Origin: Sepiola atlantica
Lineage: Eukaryota; Mollusca; Cephalopoda; Sepiida; Sepiolidae
Assembly (NCBI GenBank): GCA_963556195.1
Contig: OY744516.1
Span: 33,611,486-33,675,485, forward strand
Direction: 5' to 3'
Length of the DNA: 64,000 nucleotides
A program made the position numbers and the translations under genes. Positions 22,448 to 32,066 of this stretch are shown piece after piece (the stretch's first letter is position 1; every line of letters starts with the position of its first letter). The notes below the pieces were generated by a model. That model did no database searches. It was not told the origin of the DNA and worked only from the letters and a program-made list of their open reading frames with translations.

Positions 22448-22794
22448 ACTGTTTCTTGGTCTTTTGGCTAAGATCAAAGTGTAGTATCTGTTCCGATGGA
22501 TACTGCACCCCATAGACTGGTATTGTCTTGGCCTTCGGGTCTTGATTTATGCCGGTCTATGAGTCTGTCCTGTGCAGTTCTAGGAGGTCCACCCTCCCAG
22601 GCTTCGCCTCCCCTCTTTGAGGAGGAGTAAGTTTACTGCTTACTGTCTGAGGCGCCCCTACCGGGGAATGCCGACAGGGCTGCCCAGGCAATTTTTAAAC
22701 CCCACTTTCCCGACCCGACCTTGGGTCACATCTTACTTGTGGGAGTAAGATAAAAACTGGCCTTGTGCCTAACTCCTGGAGAGGAGTAAATCAA
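22448..22794 (+). mobile_element. U2 snRNA-headed SINE, copy B (347 bp, intact ends)
   Basis: Flanked by perfect 10-bp direct repeats TACCCTGTAT (22438-22447 and 22795-22804), showing retroposition. The head TTTCTTGGTCTTTTGGCTAA then GATCAAAGTGTAGTATCTGT corresponds to U2 snRNA 5' nucleotides; similarity stops after about GTTC. The next ~50 nt form a hairpin capped by a TTCG loop (GGCC TTCG GGTC). The body has more GC hairpins (for example CCTCCC region and ACCGGGGAATGCC) and the tail ends GGAGTAAATCAA. No Pol III A/B boxes are obvious, and U2 itself uses an external Pol II-type promoter, so how the family is transcribed is open. Confidence 0.92.
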
Positions 22795-22804
22795 TACCCT
22801 GTAT

Positions 22805-23340
22805 TTCGAAAATCTTGCTTTATAGGCTTGCACTAATTTCATAATACAATAATATTAATTTTTGTCTGACTTTGGGGGAGGGAGTATTATCATGAGTTGC
22901 ATTGTTTTTCTTAGGGTTATTGCCCTCACAGTTGATATTCACATGTTTTAATACATCTTAGCCGATTTGCCCTGCAGCCATTTACATGTGTATTGTTCAG
23001 TGATGCATTTTTCATAGTCAATGTTGTTGATTATTTGTGTTTTATATAGGTTGATGTTTCCTATGTACTTGAATCGTCAAAATAACTAGTTCATCAGGTT
23101 TGAATATTTAGGAAACTTCAGCAGACAAAATACACAAAAAACATCACTGAAGAAGTTCATTTATTTTTTATATTAAACTGTAGTTAAGTACTTATCTTCA
23201 CTATTTATGTATGTATGTGTATGTCTATATGTGTGTGTGTATATAAATATATATACACTCCTTGTTGAGAAGAGTAGGTTCATTCCACAATCGGTCTTCA
23301 CCGCAGTTTGTTTAATCTGTGTTAGTTAATAAGACTTTCT
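22805..23340. other. AT-rich DNA with GT/TA tract, nothing recognised
   Basis: Contains a short TATG/GTGT microsatellite near 23205-23250 and no other recognisable feature. Confidence 0.4.
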
Positions 23341-23500
23341 TGTATGTGGCTCAGGTGGCAGAGTACTCACCTCACATGCAAGTGACTCAGGTTTCGAATC
23401 CCGAGTTCGGATATGTTCTACTGATGAGCCTAAAGGAGGGCGAAACTCGAGTCTAGGACTTCTAGTGTATGGCTTTCATGGTTTGTGTGGGCTGTGGCGT
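23341..23500 (+). mobile_element. tRNA-SINE carrying a hammerhead ribozyme
   Basis: The tRNA-like head has an A-box-like TGGCTCAGGTGGCAGAGT (about 23347-23364) and a near-perfect B box GGTTTCGAATCC (about 23390-23401). Immediately after it comes a hammerhead core (23415-23459). The 3' part runs into a (TA)n array at 23520. The tRNA-then-hammerhead order is like small retrotransposons with ribozymes described in some metazoa (retrozymes), but those are usually tandem or LTR-like rather than tRNA-headed. Single copy here. Confidence 0.8.
23415..23459 (+). ncRNA. Hammerhead ribozyme, type I with minimal stem III
   Basis: All consensus parts are present: stem I GTTCTA (23415-23420) pairs with TAGGAC (23454-23459), 6 bp including one U-G; CTGATGA at 23421-23427; stem II GCC/GGC (23428-23430 with 23439-23441); GAAA at 23442-23445; stem III of 2 bp with a 2-nt loop (CTCGAG, 23446-23451); cleavage triplet GTC at 23451-23453, with cut expected after 23453. 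Known hammerheads with such short stem III (newt satellite, Penelope-like elements) work best as dimers, so activity of a single copy may be low. Confidence 0.82.
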
Positions 23501-23516
23501 TGTCTGATTGTGGAAA

Positions 23517-23519
<3 letters not shown>

Positions 23520-23561
<42 letters not shown>
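23520..23561. repeat. (TA)n microsatellite
   Basis: Uninterrupted TA tract at the 3' side of the tRNA-SINE. Confidence 0.95.
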
Positions 23562-23563
<2 letters not shown>

Positions 23564-24012
23564 ACAGAATTATTGTGCTTGATAATCGTGTTTAGTTTTT
23601 CAATCTTTGCGACAACATTTTTATTGTCATCATTGAAAGAATTCATGAATGTTCCTCAGTTTATGGTTTTTCAATGCTTTCAATTCCTTCAATTTAATAC
23701 TATATGTTACATATACTAACAAATCCCTCTCCCCAAATCCCGGTTCCCAATAATAATATCCACACGGATATATGTCTCTTCATTTACTATTTAAGGATTT
23801 AAATTTGAATTAATTTGTTGGTTCTTTTTGTTTTATTTTTTAGAAAAGAGGTAAACCTGAAGTTTTGGAATGAGTTAAAGTCTTTGTTCTAGATGTACAG
23901 ATCCTCTGTATTTTTTAATTAGACTTCATGAATTTAGATGGGCCTGTAATTTCCAAAATCATTTTCTTGAATAATCAGCATGATCAATTCCTATTAACAC
24001 CGGACTAGTGTA
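23562..24012. other. AT-rich DNA, nothing recognised
   Basis: No supportable gene or repeat. Confidence 0.35.
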
Positions 24013-24351
24013 TTGATTTACTCCTCTCCAGGAGTTAGGCACAAGGCCAGTTTTTATCTTACTCCCACAAGTAAGATGCGACCCAAGGTCGGGTCGGGAA
24101 AGTGGGATTTAAAAATTGCCTGGGCAGCCCCGTCGGCATTCCCCGATAGGGGCGCCTCAGGCAGTAAGCAATAAACTTACTCCTCCCCAAAGAGGGGAGG
24201 CAAAGCCCGGGAGGGTGGACCTCCTAGAACTGCACAGGACAGGCCCATAGACCGGCATAAATCAAGACCCGAAGGCCAAGACAATACCAGTCTATGGGGT
24301 GCAGTATCTATCGGAACAGATACTACACTTTGATCTTAGCCAAAAGGCCAA
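24013..24351 (-). mobile_element. U2 snRNA-headed SINE, copy C
   Basis: Close relative of copies A and B: same head (TTGGCCTTTTGGCTAAGATC on the minus strand), same lack of the ~45-nt internal module, same 3' tail GGAGTAAATCAA. The flanks (ACTAGTG on one side, ATAGCGCTAT on the other) give no clear target duplication. Confidence 0.9.
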
Positions 24352-24747
24352 TAGCGCTATTGGAAAACACTACAACTTTTGATCATTAATGAAAACTTGA
24401 TCATGAATTGAAACTAAAAAAATATATAGGATTTACCGGAAGCGAAAATTGAACTTTCACTTGTCACTTGTCACTACACCCAACAGAAGAGGTCTGCTAT
24501 TTTTCATGTTTCTTTTAGAGGACTTCTGTACCCTTTTCCTCTCAGATTTTTCAAACTGGACTGGGTCTTTTAGGAGGAAACCCCGGTTTCCATCATGCCC
24601 TAAACCTGTATATTTACATTAATATATATATATAGTTTATATATATATATTTAATTTTATATATATATATATATATTCAAATATGAATTTTATAACATAA
24701 AGTAATTATAATAGCTCAATAGTGTAAGGCCAAAGCTAAGTTATATT
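24352..24747. other. Unassigned DNA with short TA tracts
   Basis: TCACTTGTCACTTGTCACT is a small direct repeat near 24460. TA tracts lie at 24622-24676. No gene is recognised. Confidence 0.4.
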
Positions 24748-24911
24748 TAATATTTTTATTTAATTTTATACCATATCAATGTTATTAAGGACAGATTCAT
24801 AAAACTTGCAAGCCGAAACAATTGTATGCTGAATAAAAAACAAGTTTTATGAAATGGCGTGAATCTGTCCTTCATAACATTGATATGGTATATAATTAAA
24901 TTAAAAATATT
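24748..24911. repeat. Inverted repeat (foldback)
   Basis: Outer arms (24748-24798 and 24860-24910; for example CCATATCAATGTTATTAAGG against CCTTCATAACATTGATATGG) and an inner stem (CATAAAACTTG/CAAGTTTTATG) form one long hairpin. The loop contains GCCGAAAC. Confidence 0.85.
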
Positions 24912-25301
24912 GAGTATATATATATACTAGTGTACATCCTCTGTCAAAGATCATAGTGAAAAAATGGTTTGCCAGTGTTCGCATTCGCTATTTCTATTTA
25001 TCTAGATATATTACTAAAATATTCATATAAAATCATAGAATTTGCCAGTAATTAAATTTTTTGTATACAGCTTATCATTTCTGATAAACTAAAAAGAACC
25101 CCACCCACCATTGACTTTTTATTATAAAGTGAAAGATTTCTCTTCTAATTCATTTCAGACAGGGAGGGGGGGGGGGGTTAAATATGAGGTGGTTGTCTGA
25201 CTTGCTTCTCCTTACCACTTGAAACGGTTTCGTTTGGGGACTAGAAAAAGGCACATGTTTTACTCACTTACTTTTGCATGACAGGAATATGTTTATTGAT
25301 A
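24912..25301. other. AT-rich DNA with a poly-G tract, nothing recognised
   Basis: G run near 25163-25176; no gene or repeat is assigned. Confidence 0.35.
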
Positions 25302-26125
25302 TAATCTTTATAAAGTTAGTATGCTTAGATGGATTTATCTTCCTCCCACAGCGGTAAGATGTGACACAAGGTCGGGAAAGTGGGATTTGAAAAGCCAGTG
25401 CCAAGAGATGAGCACTCTGGCCTACAAAAAATGCCTGAGCAGCCGCATTAGCATTTCCCGGTAGGGGCGCCTCAGGCAGTAAGCAATAAACTTACTCCAC
25501 CCCAAAGAGGGAAGGCAAAGCTTGGGAGGGTGGATCTCCTAGAACTGCACAGGACAAACCCACAGACCGGCGGAATCAAGATCCGAAGGCCAAGACGATA
25601 CCAGTCTATAGGGTATAGTATCCATCGGAACAGATACTACACTTTGATCTTAGCCATGCTTAGATATTTGTGTGTACAGGATTCACTCTTAAACTAATTA
25701 TGAATTTTCGAAGACCGCTGCTTGGTTTAAGGTGTTGAAACAATATATTGATATTGGACATCAATTAATAAATATTCCCCAAATTTCAGGTTCTTTATAG
25801 TATTTTAAAGGGTTGTTTTGGGGCATATGTGCACAACATCCCATTTAAAAATTCAAATATTTCAGATTTGCACTGAATTTGATCTATAGTCATTAGACAC
25901 TAATTAAGCTTCCTTGAATTTCAATTTCTTCTTAAGACTCTTTAAGCTTAGACATTTTCTAGAATAAAAATCATATAACGAATTTTGATCAAAATTAAAA
26001 TAAGTATTCTAGATATAGGGTATAGTATCATATTTTGTAAGAAGATACAAAAGTGGTGCAAAACTGTTCTGTTCAGGGAATTTATTTTTACCCGACCTGG
26101 GACAGATATTCTTCTAGTATAAATA
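25302..26125 (+). repeat. ~550-bp dispersed repeat, copy 2, interrupted by a SINE
   Basis: Same family as 13926-14520 and 45128-45700. The 5' end (ATCTTTATAAAGTTAG, 25304-25319) is separated from the rest (from 25666) by U2-SINE copy D. The body keeps TTATGAATTTTCGAAG, ATATTCCCCAAATTT and TTTTGATCAAAATT. Confidence 0.8.
25331..25655 (-). mobile_element. U2 snRNA-headed SINE, copy D (5'-truncated)
   Basis: Flanked by a perfect 10-bp duplication ATGCTTAGAT (25321-25330 and 25656-25665) inside dispersed repeat copy 2. On the minus strand it begins at GGCTAAGATCAAAGTGTAGT, missing ~12 nt of head. It contains the internal module (GCCAGTGCC...GAGCACTCTGG) absent from A-C, and its tail ends early at GGAGGAAGATAAATCC without the longer 3' extension. 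The uninterrupted copy at 45.13 kb provides an empty-site comparison. Confidence 0.92.
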
Positions 26126-26519
26126 TGCAAATGAATATACATTGGTCTCTATTATAGAGTAAAAGATATTGCATATAAAATAGAGCCAGTTTTTCTCCTA
26201 TCTTATTGACATTCATAACTTTGATAACAAAATATAGATAAATCATCAGATATGACAAATATCGATCAGTGTTCTTAAAAACAAACTTTTATTTTCAATC
26301 GATTTCATCAATTTTATATCTAATTCTGATAAATAGTTTTTAGGAAGTTTAAGGAGTTTTTATTCCTTCTAGTCACATCTACTCTCACTCTCCCTATGGA
26401 CACTGGAAAATAAATTTAATGATACGTTTTTCCAGAAACACCGATTTTGTATTCACATTTCCAGTCGATTTTCTAATATAGCAAACAGATTTGTTCAACT
26501 GTGTTGTTTATTTATTTAT
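26126..26519. other. AT-rich DNA, nothing recognised
   Basis: No gene, RNA or repeat is recognised. Confidence 0.35.
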
Positions 26520-26640
26520 AATTATTAGATTAATTAAAATCACACACGTAATTATTAGACTAATTAAAATCACACACGTAATTATTAGACTAATTAAAGT
26601 CACACACGTAATTATTAGACTAATTAAAATCACACACATA
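26520..26640 (+). repeat. 30-bp tandem repeat, 4 copies
   Basis: AATTATTAGACTAATTAAAA followed by TCACACACGT repeats with exact 30-bp period and only three substitutions. Since 30 is a multiple of 3, a repetitive frame remains open across it, but this is not evidence of a gene. Confidence 0.95.
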
Positions 26641-26824
26641 ATTAAAATATCTGATCACATAGCAGAGAGCTATATATTGTTCTTTCCCTGCCAATATGTT
26701 TGTAATATAAACAATAGCAAACAGAACAGAAGGTCAGTTATAAAATAATCTTAAAATATGTGAACTCAAGTTAAATGACGCATCGTTTAATTTAACAACT
26801 GTTCAATATAATAATAGAATTACT

Positions 26825-26930
26825 GGTACTTTCACAGATTAAGACCCATGTTAACTTTGACCCTAATGCTAACCCCCACCCTAACGATGGGGTCAAAGTT
26901 AGCATGGGTCCTAATCTGTGAAAGCACCGA
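26825..26930. repeat. Inverted repeat, ~39-bp arms
   Basis: GGTACTTTCACAGATTAAGA at the left is mirrored by CCTAATCTGTGAAAGCACC at the right, with CATGTTAACTTTGACCC paired to GGGTCAAAGTTAGCATG. The loop reads TAATGCTAACCCCCACCCTA. Confidence 0.9.
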
Positions 26931-27499
26931 ATTATCTTCCTTGCATTTAACCGTAATTGATTTGACTCAGTTATTCCCCCTATAAGAAATCTTTAATGAC
27001 TCTGAATGATTTGGGGATGAAAAAGTTAATACCTTTCTTTAACTTTTCCTTCCTTGAACTTTTCATTCAGATTGTGTTTTTTTTATTGCATGCTGGATGT
27101 TTGATCCTTTGAACATTTTTCACGACCTTTACTACATATTTTTTGGGAGTGAATGATGAACATGGTTTTGATATTGCTATTTTCGAATCTTATTTCCTCT
27201 ATGCGATAAATCTCAATTTTTTTCTGTTTACACTTTTGATCTAAGGATTTTGACGAGAAGAATTTGTTTTTTTTATAGTAAAGTACCTTAATATTTTGTT
27301 TACTTTTCACATTTTGAAATTAGATGACTTACTGTGGCTATAAATTATTATGATATAATAATAAAAATCTGGAAATAAATATATTTATAAGCTCTATTTA
27401 ATTGCTAAATATTGAGCTTGGATTTTATAATTGAAATTAGATTCCTTCATAATTAAATCTGATTTATTTAAATTTAATTTATATTATCATAATCTCTCT

Positions 27500-27501
<2 letters not shown>
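26931..27501. other. AT-rich DNA, nothing recognised
   Basis: No feature beyond A/T richness. Confidence 0.35.

Positions 27502-27586
<85 letters not shown>
27502..27586. repeat. (TA)n arrays
   Basis: Two TA arrays separated by GACA. Confidence 0.95.
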
Positions 27587-27588
<2 letters not shown>

Positions 27589-27942
27589 CATATATTACAA
27601 TAATTTTCTTTATAAAGAAATTTCTTTTATAACTATTTTCACCTGTAACCACTTTTCAAAAAATAATCTCAAAATAAATTGAATGAAAAGCTGCAATTTA
27701 TCAGGTTAAATATACTTAATAGGAATTAATAAATTCTTGCCGCAGCTAATCTAATCAAGTTCCATGAAATAAATTTGACAATTGAATAAATTTGTACTGG
27801 TTTTCAATGATAACGGAAAATTTTAGCTGTTTCATTAGGACGACACATCCCAATCTATTATGTTTGACAGCTACCAAACATAGTCAGAGGGCTTAACAAA
27901 CAATGATTGGATTTGATCCGTTATGCTAATCGTTAGTATTAT

Positions 27943-28680
27943 TATTATTAGTAGTAGTAGTAGTAGTAGTAGTATTCATCATATTCGGTTTAACGTCTGT
28001 TTTACATGTTGAAATGCTTGGACAGCTTTTAGAAATTTTTTCCCAATTAATCTATCGCTGACCATGTATGTCTTAATTTATCTTTCTTTCTTTCAAATCC
28101 ATCCTTATTACTTCTTCCCTTGTTTTCCTTGATCTTCCCCTCCCATCTGACTCTTCTACCTCAGCTGTTCTATATCTACTAACCCAAGAACTCTCATCCA
28201 TTCTTCCAATGTTACTAAACCAACAAAGTCTCCTGTTCTGCACACATCTCCCTATACTGTCCAGATTTAATCTTTCTCTGAAGTCATAAGATATAAACCT
28301 GTTTTTAAGACTCACATTATACATTCTCATATCATTTCTCTCCATGCAAAATATGTTTTGAACCCTCACTGGCCAGGTTTCACTTTCATACATCATCACA
28401 CTGCATACCATACCTGATAGACTCTTCCCTCGATTAACAGTGGCAATGCTGTGCTGGTTAGTAATGACAGAAGTCCCCTGAACTTATTCCATATGCCCAT
28501 ATCTCTTGCAATCACACTAGCATCATCTTCTGTCTGTACATCAAGTTAACAAAACTTTTGAACTGAGAAACGTTTCTCTTTCAACACTTACAACCACTTA
28601 TCATCTCTGGTGTTGATAAAATTTACTCTCAGACCTTTACTTTCCATAGCATTCCTTCACGCCTCTAAGTTAACAAGTAG
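27943..28680 (-). pseudogene. RTE-like LINE, C-terminal part and 3' end
   Basis: On the minus strand a decayed RT region reads MESKGLRVNFINT near 28.62-28.66 kb. After stops comes a clean frame (28411-28073) with YESETWPVRVQN, RRLCWFSNIGRMDESSWVSR and GRGRSRKTREEVIRMDLKE, the typical tail of RTE-like LINEs. The 3' end reads GTAAAACAGACGTTAAACCG followed by an ATGATG/(ACT)n tail (27943-27974), consistent with microsatellite tails at RTE 3' ends. The endonuclease and catalytic RT core are absent. Confidence 0.8.
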
Positions 28681-28689
28681 ACCTTCTAT

Positions 28690-29390
28690 TGTTTCACAGG
28701 CAAGAACTAAATCATAAGGATAAAGCATTTCTTTCAGACAATCTACTTTGTGACAAGCAATATGGATTTCATCCTGCAAGATCAACAGCTGATGTGCTGA
28801 CTGTAATATCGCATCTGATCAGTAAATCTATCGATGGCATCTTCGTTTCTAGGGGAGAGCTCTTGACATATTAAAGGCCTTTGATATGGTCTGACACAAA
28901 GGTTTGCTTCACAAGCTGGCTAGCTATGTTATATCTGGAAAGGTCTTCTCAACCAGCAAGTCCTTTCTCTCTGATAGGTCTATAAAACTAGTTGTTGATG
29001 GGCAGAAGTCTGAAGCATAGGATCTATTCTGAGCCCAACCTTCTACTTGATCTTCATCATCATATTGTGTGATCATTCATTGACATTTCTGAAGGTTACA
29101 CAACTGTCTATGGCAGCACTTCGAAAAGTATTGCTGATAAAGATGTTAATGATTCTTTCTCTTCCGACCTGAACCACATAGTGCAATGGGGGTTGGGGGC
29201 TTTGTTATTTTTAACACCTAAAACCAAGCTTCTCTCCTTTCACCATGAACGTTCAGATCATTGTTTTGCCCCAGTTGAAATGAATGTCTCTCTGCTTGAA
29301 GAAGCCCCTTGTTTAAATGAGCTCTTAGATCCGACTTTCACTCCAGACCTGAAATGGAAGACTTGCATCAAATCTGTTGCTACGGTTGCT
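28690..29390 (+). pseudogene. LINE reverse transcriptase remnant (jockey/CR1-like)
   Basis: Opposite in orientation to the RTE piece it abuts. DKQYGFHPARSTADVLTVIS (28755-28815) is an RT fingers block. ILKAFDMV followed by a stop where Trp is expected (near 28.89 kb) is motif A. GSILSPTFYLIF corresponds to motif B. The catalytic DD box is replaced by SEGYTTVYG. LKWKTCIKSV near 29.36 kb is the thumb block also seen at 1.87 kb. The element is truncated at both ends and inactive. Confidence 0.8.
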
Positions 29391-29394
29391 GGAA

Positions 29395-29545
29395 ATTTAC
29401 AAAATATATGCCTACAAAACAAATTAACCTATGAAAAAAGATATTAAAACTTGAAGCGTAAAACCTTTTATCAATATGAATGAATTCAGCATTAAATAAC
29501 TCACAAAAGGTTGATATGCCATAAAAAAACAAACAGAATATTTAC
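29395..29545 (+). repeat. Dispersed repeat shared with 12.6-12.76 kb
   Basis: Shares ACTTGAAGC, TTTTATCAA, ATTCAGCATTAAATA and GGTTGATATG blocks in the same order. Unclassified. Confidence 0.5.
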
Positions 29546-30397
29546 TAATTAAATCTTGGATATGTTTATATCTGCGTTCTGTAATTGTTAATTGCATTTT
29601 TTGTTTTGTTGCCATGTTTGTTTGTTTTTTTGTTATTTTTCAGCTCTTCTATTTGGATGCTTCCCAATGAAAATGAGATGGCCCTCGCTTGTTTTGTTAT
29701 GCAATACGCAGGTTTAACCTTTAGACACCAATCCTACACTCTACAATGTTCTTAGTCACAGGCAAGATATATATATATATATATATGAGCAGAGAGAAAT
29801 AAACTGATAACCTTAATGCTGTTTGCCTCCATCCCTGACGCATTTTTTTTTTCTGAACTAAAGGAAGAAAGAGAAACAATGAATATCATGATAAAAGAGG
29901 GTTAGAACATAGGAGCAAACAAGATAAGCAAAAGAGAGAGGGGGGAAGAAAGTGTGAGAAAGATGGACAGGGTAGGGAAAAAACTCTGACTGAAGGAAGT
30001 TTATTGTGAGAGGAGGAAACTGGAAGAGAATTAATGGTTAAGAGGTATGTTATTAAATCCATATGTCTGCTGCTTTTTGCATAGTGATTCAACTTGCGAG
30101 AGAACAACCGATGGCTTTTTTTATGATGGCCTGCAGAAAGCATTTAAAAGCCAATCCTATTCATTTTTTGCCTGTGTTATTCAACCTTCATCTTCATCTG
30201 TCCATGCATGTCAAAAGAGAATAGGTCTTCAGACTGGGAAGAATCAGGTGAAAATACATGATATTAATTCTCTCTGAAGATTGTGTAGAAATACTAGAAA
30301 TCTCAACAAGAAAGGGGGACCAAGTGGTTAAACTGTTTAAATGGGTGTGACTTATGCGTAGGGGAAATTAACAAAATACAGTTATGTGCCTGCCCCT

Positions 30398-30398
<1 letters not shown>
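29546..30398. other. Unassigned DNA
   Basis: A short TA tract near 29767 and purine-rich text (29860-30010). No gene or known repeat is supportable. Confidence 0.35.

Positions 30399-30435
<37 letters not shown>
30399..30435. repeat. (CT)n microsatellite
   Basis: CCCTCCCTCCCTC then (TC)n. Confidence 0.9.
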
Positions 30436-30437
<2 letters not shown>

Positions 30438-30575
30438 GGGATTAGAATAGGAATAAAACTTTTTTTAATTATTGATCTCTGAGCCAAAAAATAAACAAAT
30501 TGTGTTTTTTTTTATTTTATTTAAAAAGAGGAGACAGCTTGTATAAACAATAATCACGTTTACATACCAGTTGTC

Positions 30576-30650
30576 ATGAGATCATCGAAGTTAAGTTTGG
30601 CCATTACCAGATGGGTGACCATTTTGGAATAACGGGCACTGTACTCAAAC
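30576..30650 (+). mobile_element. 5S rRNA-derived fragment 1
   Basis: GAGATCATCGAAGTTAAG, then TACCAGATGGGTGACC and GGAATAACGGGCACTGTACT follow the 3' two-thirds of metazoan 5S rRNA in order, with gaps. The downstream text CATGTGGCAAAG resembles ATGTGGAAGG after the copy at 57.36 kb, which suggests a 5S-headed SINE (SINE3-like) rather than independent 5S pseudogenes. It is not a functional 5S gene. Confidence 0.7.
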
Positions 30651-30777
30651 ATGTGGCAAAGCTCTATAAAACGAAGTCTCCATATATAATGTATAATTAA
30701 TTAAGAGATAAAGTATCATTCATTTTATGGCTGTTCAACAAAATATTCTGTCAACTTGTTAAAAAATATAGGTATTA

Positions 30778-31400
30778 TACCAGGGTGTTATGGCCCTGTT
30801 CAGGGGCCGGAATAAAAACACGGACACAGAGTTTAGGTATAACAAGTATATTGGAGAAAAGTATATACAACAGAGAAACAAGAGAAGTGGGCCATCAGTC
30901 CTGACTGCCAGTGTAGACTGGGGTTGGATCAACGGTATTTAATTCCCTCCCACTGCAGGAATATGTGACACAAGGTCGGGAAAGTGGGGAGATCAAGCCA
31001 GCGCCCCTAAAGAAGGGGCACTCTGGCCTAGCAAAAATAGCCTGGGCAACCCCGTCGGCATTCCCCGGTAAGGGCGCCGCAGACAGCAAACAATAAACTT
31101 ACTCTTCCCCAAAGAGGGAAGACAAGGCCTGGGAGGGTGCACCTCCTAGAAAAACCCAGGATAGTATACGTCAGCCCGTAGATAAAAGGCCACCGAAATG
31201 ACCCAGTTCCTGCCGGACTGATTGTTGAGAACGGATCCTCGACTGGTATTACCCCATCCCGACGTCCTCAATCAACCGAAGTTAATGAGAGACTGAACAG
31301 GCTGGGGTTGGGCTCAACAAGTGCGAAGTGTAATGTTTCCAGTATTTATTGAGAATGGAAGAGTCCAATGTTCGTCATAAGTACGGCACCATAACACCCC
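30778..31400 (-). repeat. 3' LTR (left copy), carrying a SINE insertion
   Basis: Matches the right LTR in CCAGGGTGTTATGGCCCTGT, CACAGAGTTTAGGTATAAC, AAGTATATTGG and, after the insertion, CAGTATTTATTGAGAA, GAGTCCAATGTTCGTCAT and ATAACA. The insertion accounts for the ~370 extra bases. Confidence 0.85.
30929..31301 (-). mobile_element. Head-swapped relative of the U2-SINE, copy E
   Basis: The 3' two-thirds (minus strand) match the U2-SINE family: GGGAGGTGCACCTCCTAG-type segment, the CTACCGGGGAATGCC-like segment, the GCCAGAGTGCCCC module and the tail GACCTTGTGTCACAT. The first ~150 nt do not match U2: they begin near GTTCAGTCTCTCATTAACTT and include TAATACCAGTCGAGGATCC, source unrecognised. An imperfect duplication of CTGGGGTTGG (30919-30928 and 31302-31311) in the LTR marks the insertion. 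It shows the family recombines its 5' head. Confidence 0.78.
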
Positions 31401-31499
31401 CCCCCCTCCCCCAAGCTTGACCTCATCAGGAGTCTAGTATAGTTTCCTTTTTGGATTGATGCCATTCTGAGGTGGCTTGAAATAGCTGTATGTTGAAAG

Positions 31500-31960
31500 T
31501 ATTGTTTTTGGTAACCATAACCTCCTCCTGGGTATTGCTGTCGGTGGCTTCTGATAGTCGTTCCCTAATTTGGTTTATATCTCCCTTATGAGAGAACTGA
31601 TGGTCTCTATCAAATTCATATTTGATATCCTACAGCTTCTTAATTCTAGATGTCTGAATTTTGAGTACATCTTTAAATTTTGAAAAAAAATGTCGCCTTT
31701 TTTTCTACATTCAACTTTAAGGCAAGTCATCTTATCTTTTATAGTTTTTAGTTCTTCAGAAAACTCTTTGATTTGTAACTTTAGTGATTCCAGCTCTGGA
31801 ACCATGAATTCACTTTCTTTAACCTTCCACTGGTTATTCAAATAATTTGGCTTAATTTCTTTCAGTTTCGTGTTCGCTTTTTTCAGCGTGCATTTTGTTT
31901 CCTTATGTGATTTAATTTCTGATATTTCTGCTGGCAATTTATTTTGAGTCCATTTCATAC
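31500..31960 (-). pseudogene. Unknown coding remnant near the 3' LTR
   Basis: A Lys/Glu-rich, probably coiled-coil frame (31958-31575) with no recognised family. It sits where the end of pol would lie if RT and integrase had been deleted. It could be a captured or decayed segment. Confidence 0.4.
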
Positions 31961-32066
31961 GATTAATGGTTGAAACAAAATCCTTTTTTCGTTTTCCTGA
32001 ATCGGTCGTCAGATTTATTTTCTTCTACACAGAATTCTTGGCTGATAATCTCCATAGTCTTAATAG

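Noticed and set aside
22448..22794. Functional U2 snRNA gene
   Set aside because: Only the first ~45 nt match U2; the Sm site and 3' stem-loops of U2 are absent and target duplications show retroposition.
26520..26640. CRISPR array
   Set aside because: Repeats are directly adjacent with no unique spacers, and the DNA is clearly eukaryotic.
26490..26748. 85-codon frame with repeated IIRLIKITHV
   Set aside because: Follows from the 30-bp tandem repeat, whose period is a multiple of three.
31575..31958. Integrase or RT of the LTR element
   Set aside because: No HHCC, DDE or YxDD motif; only a Lys/Glu-rich, coiled-coil-like frame.
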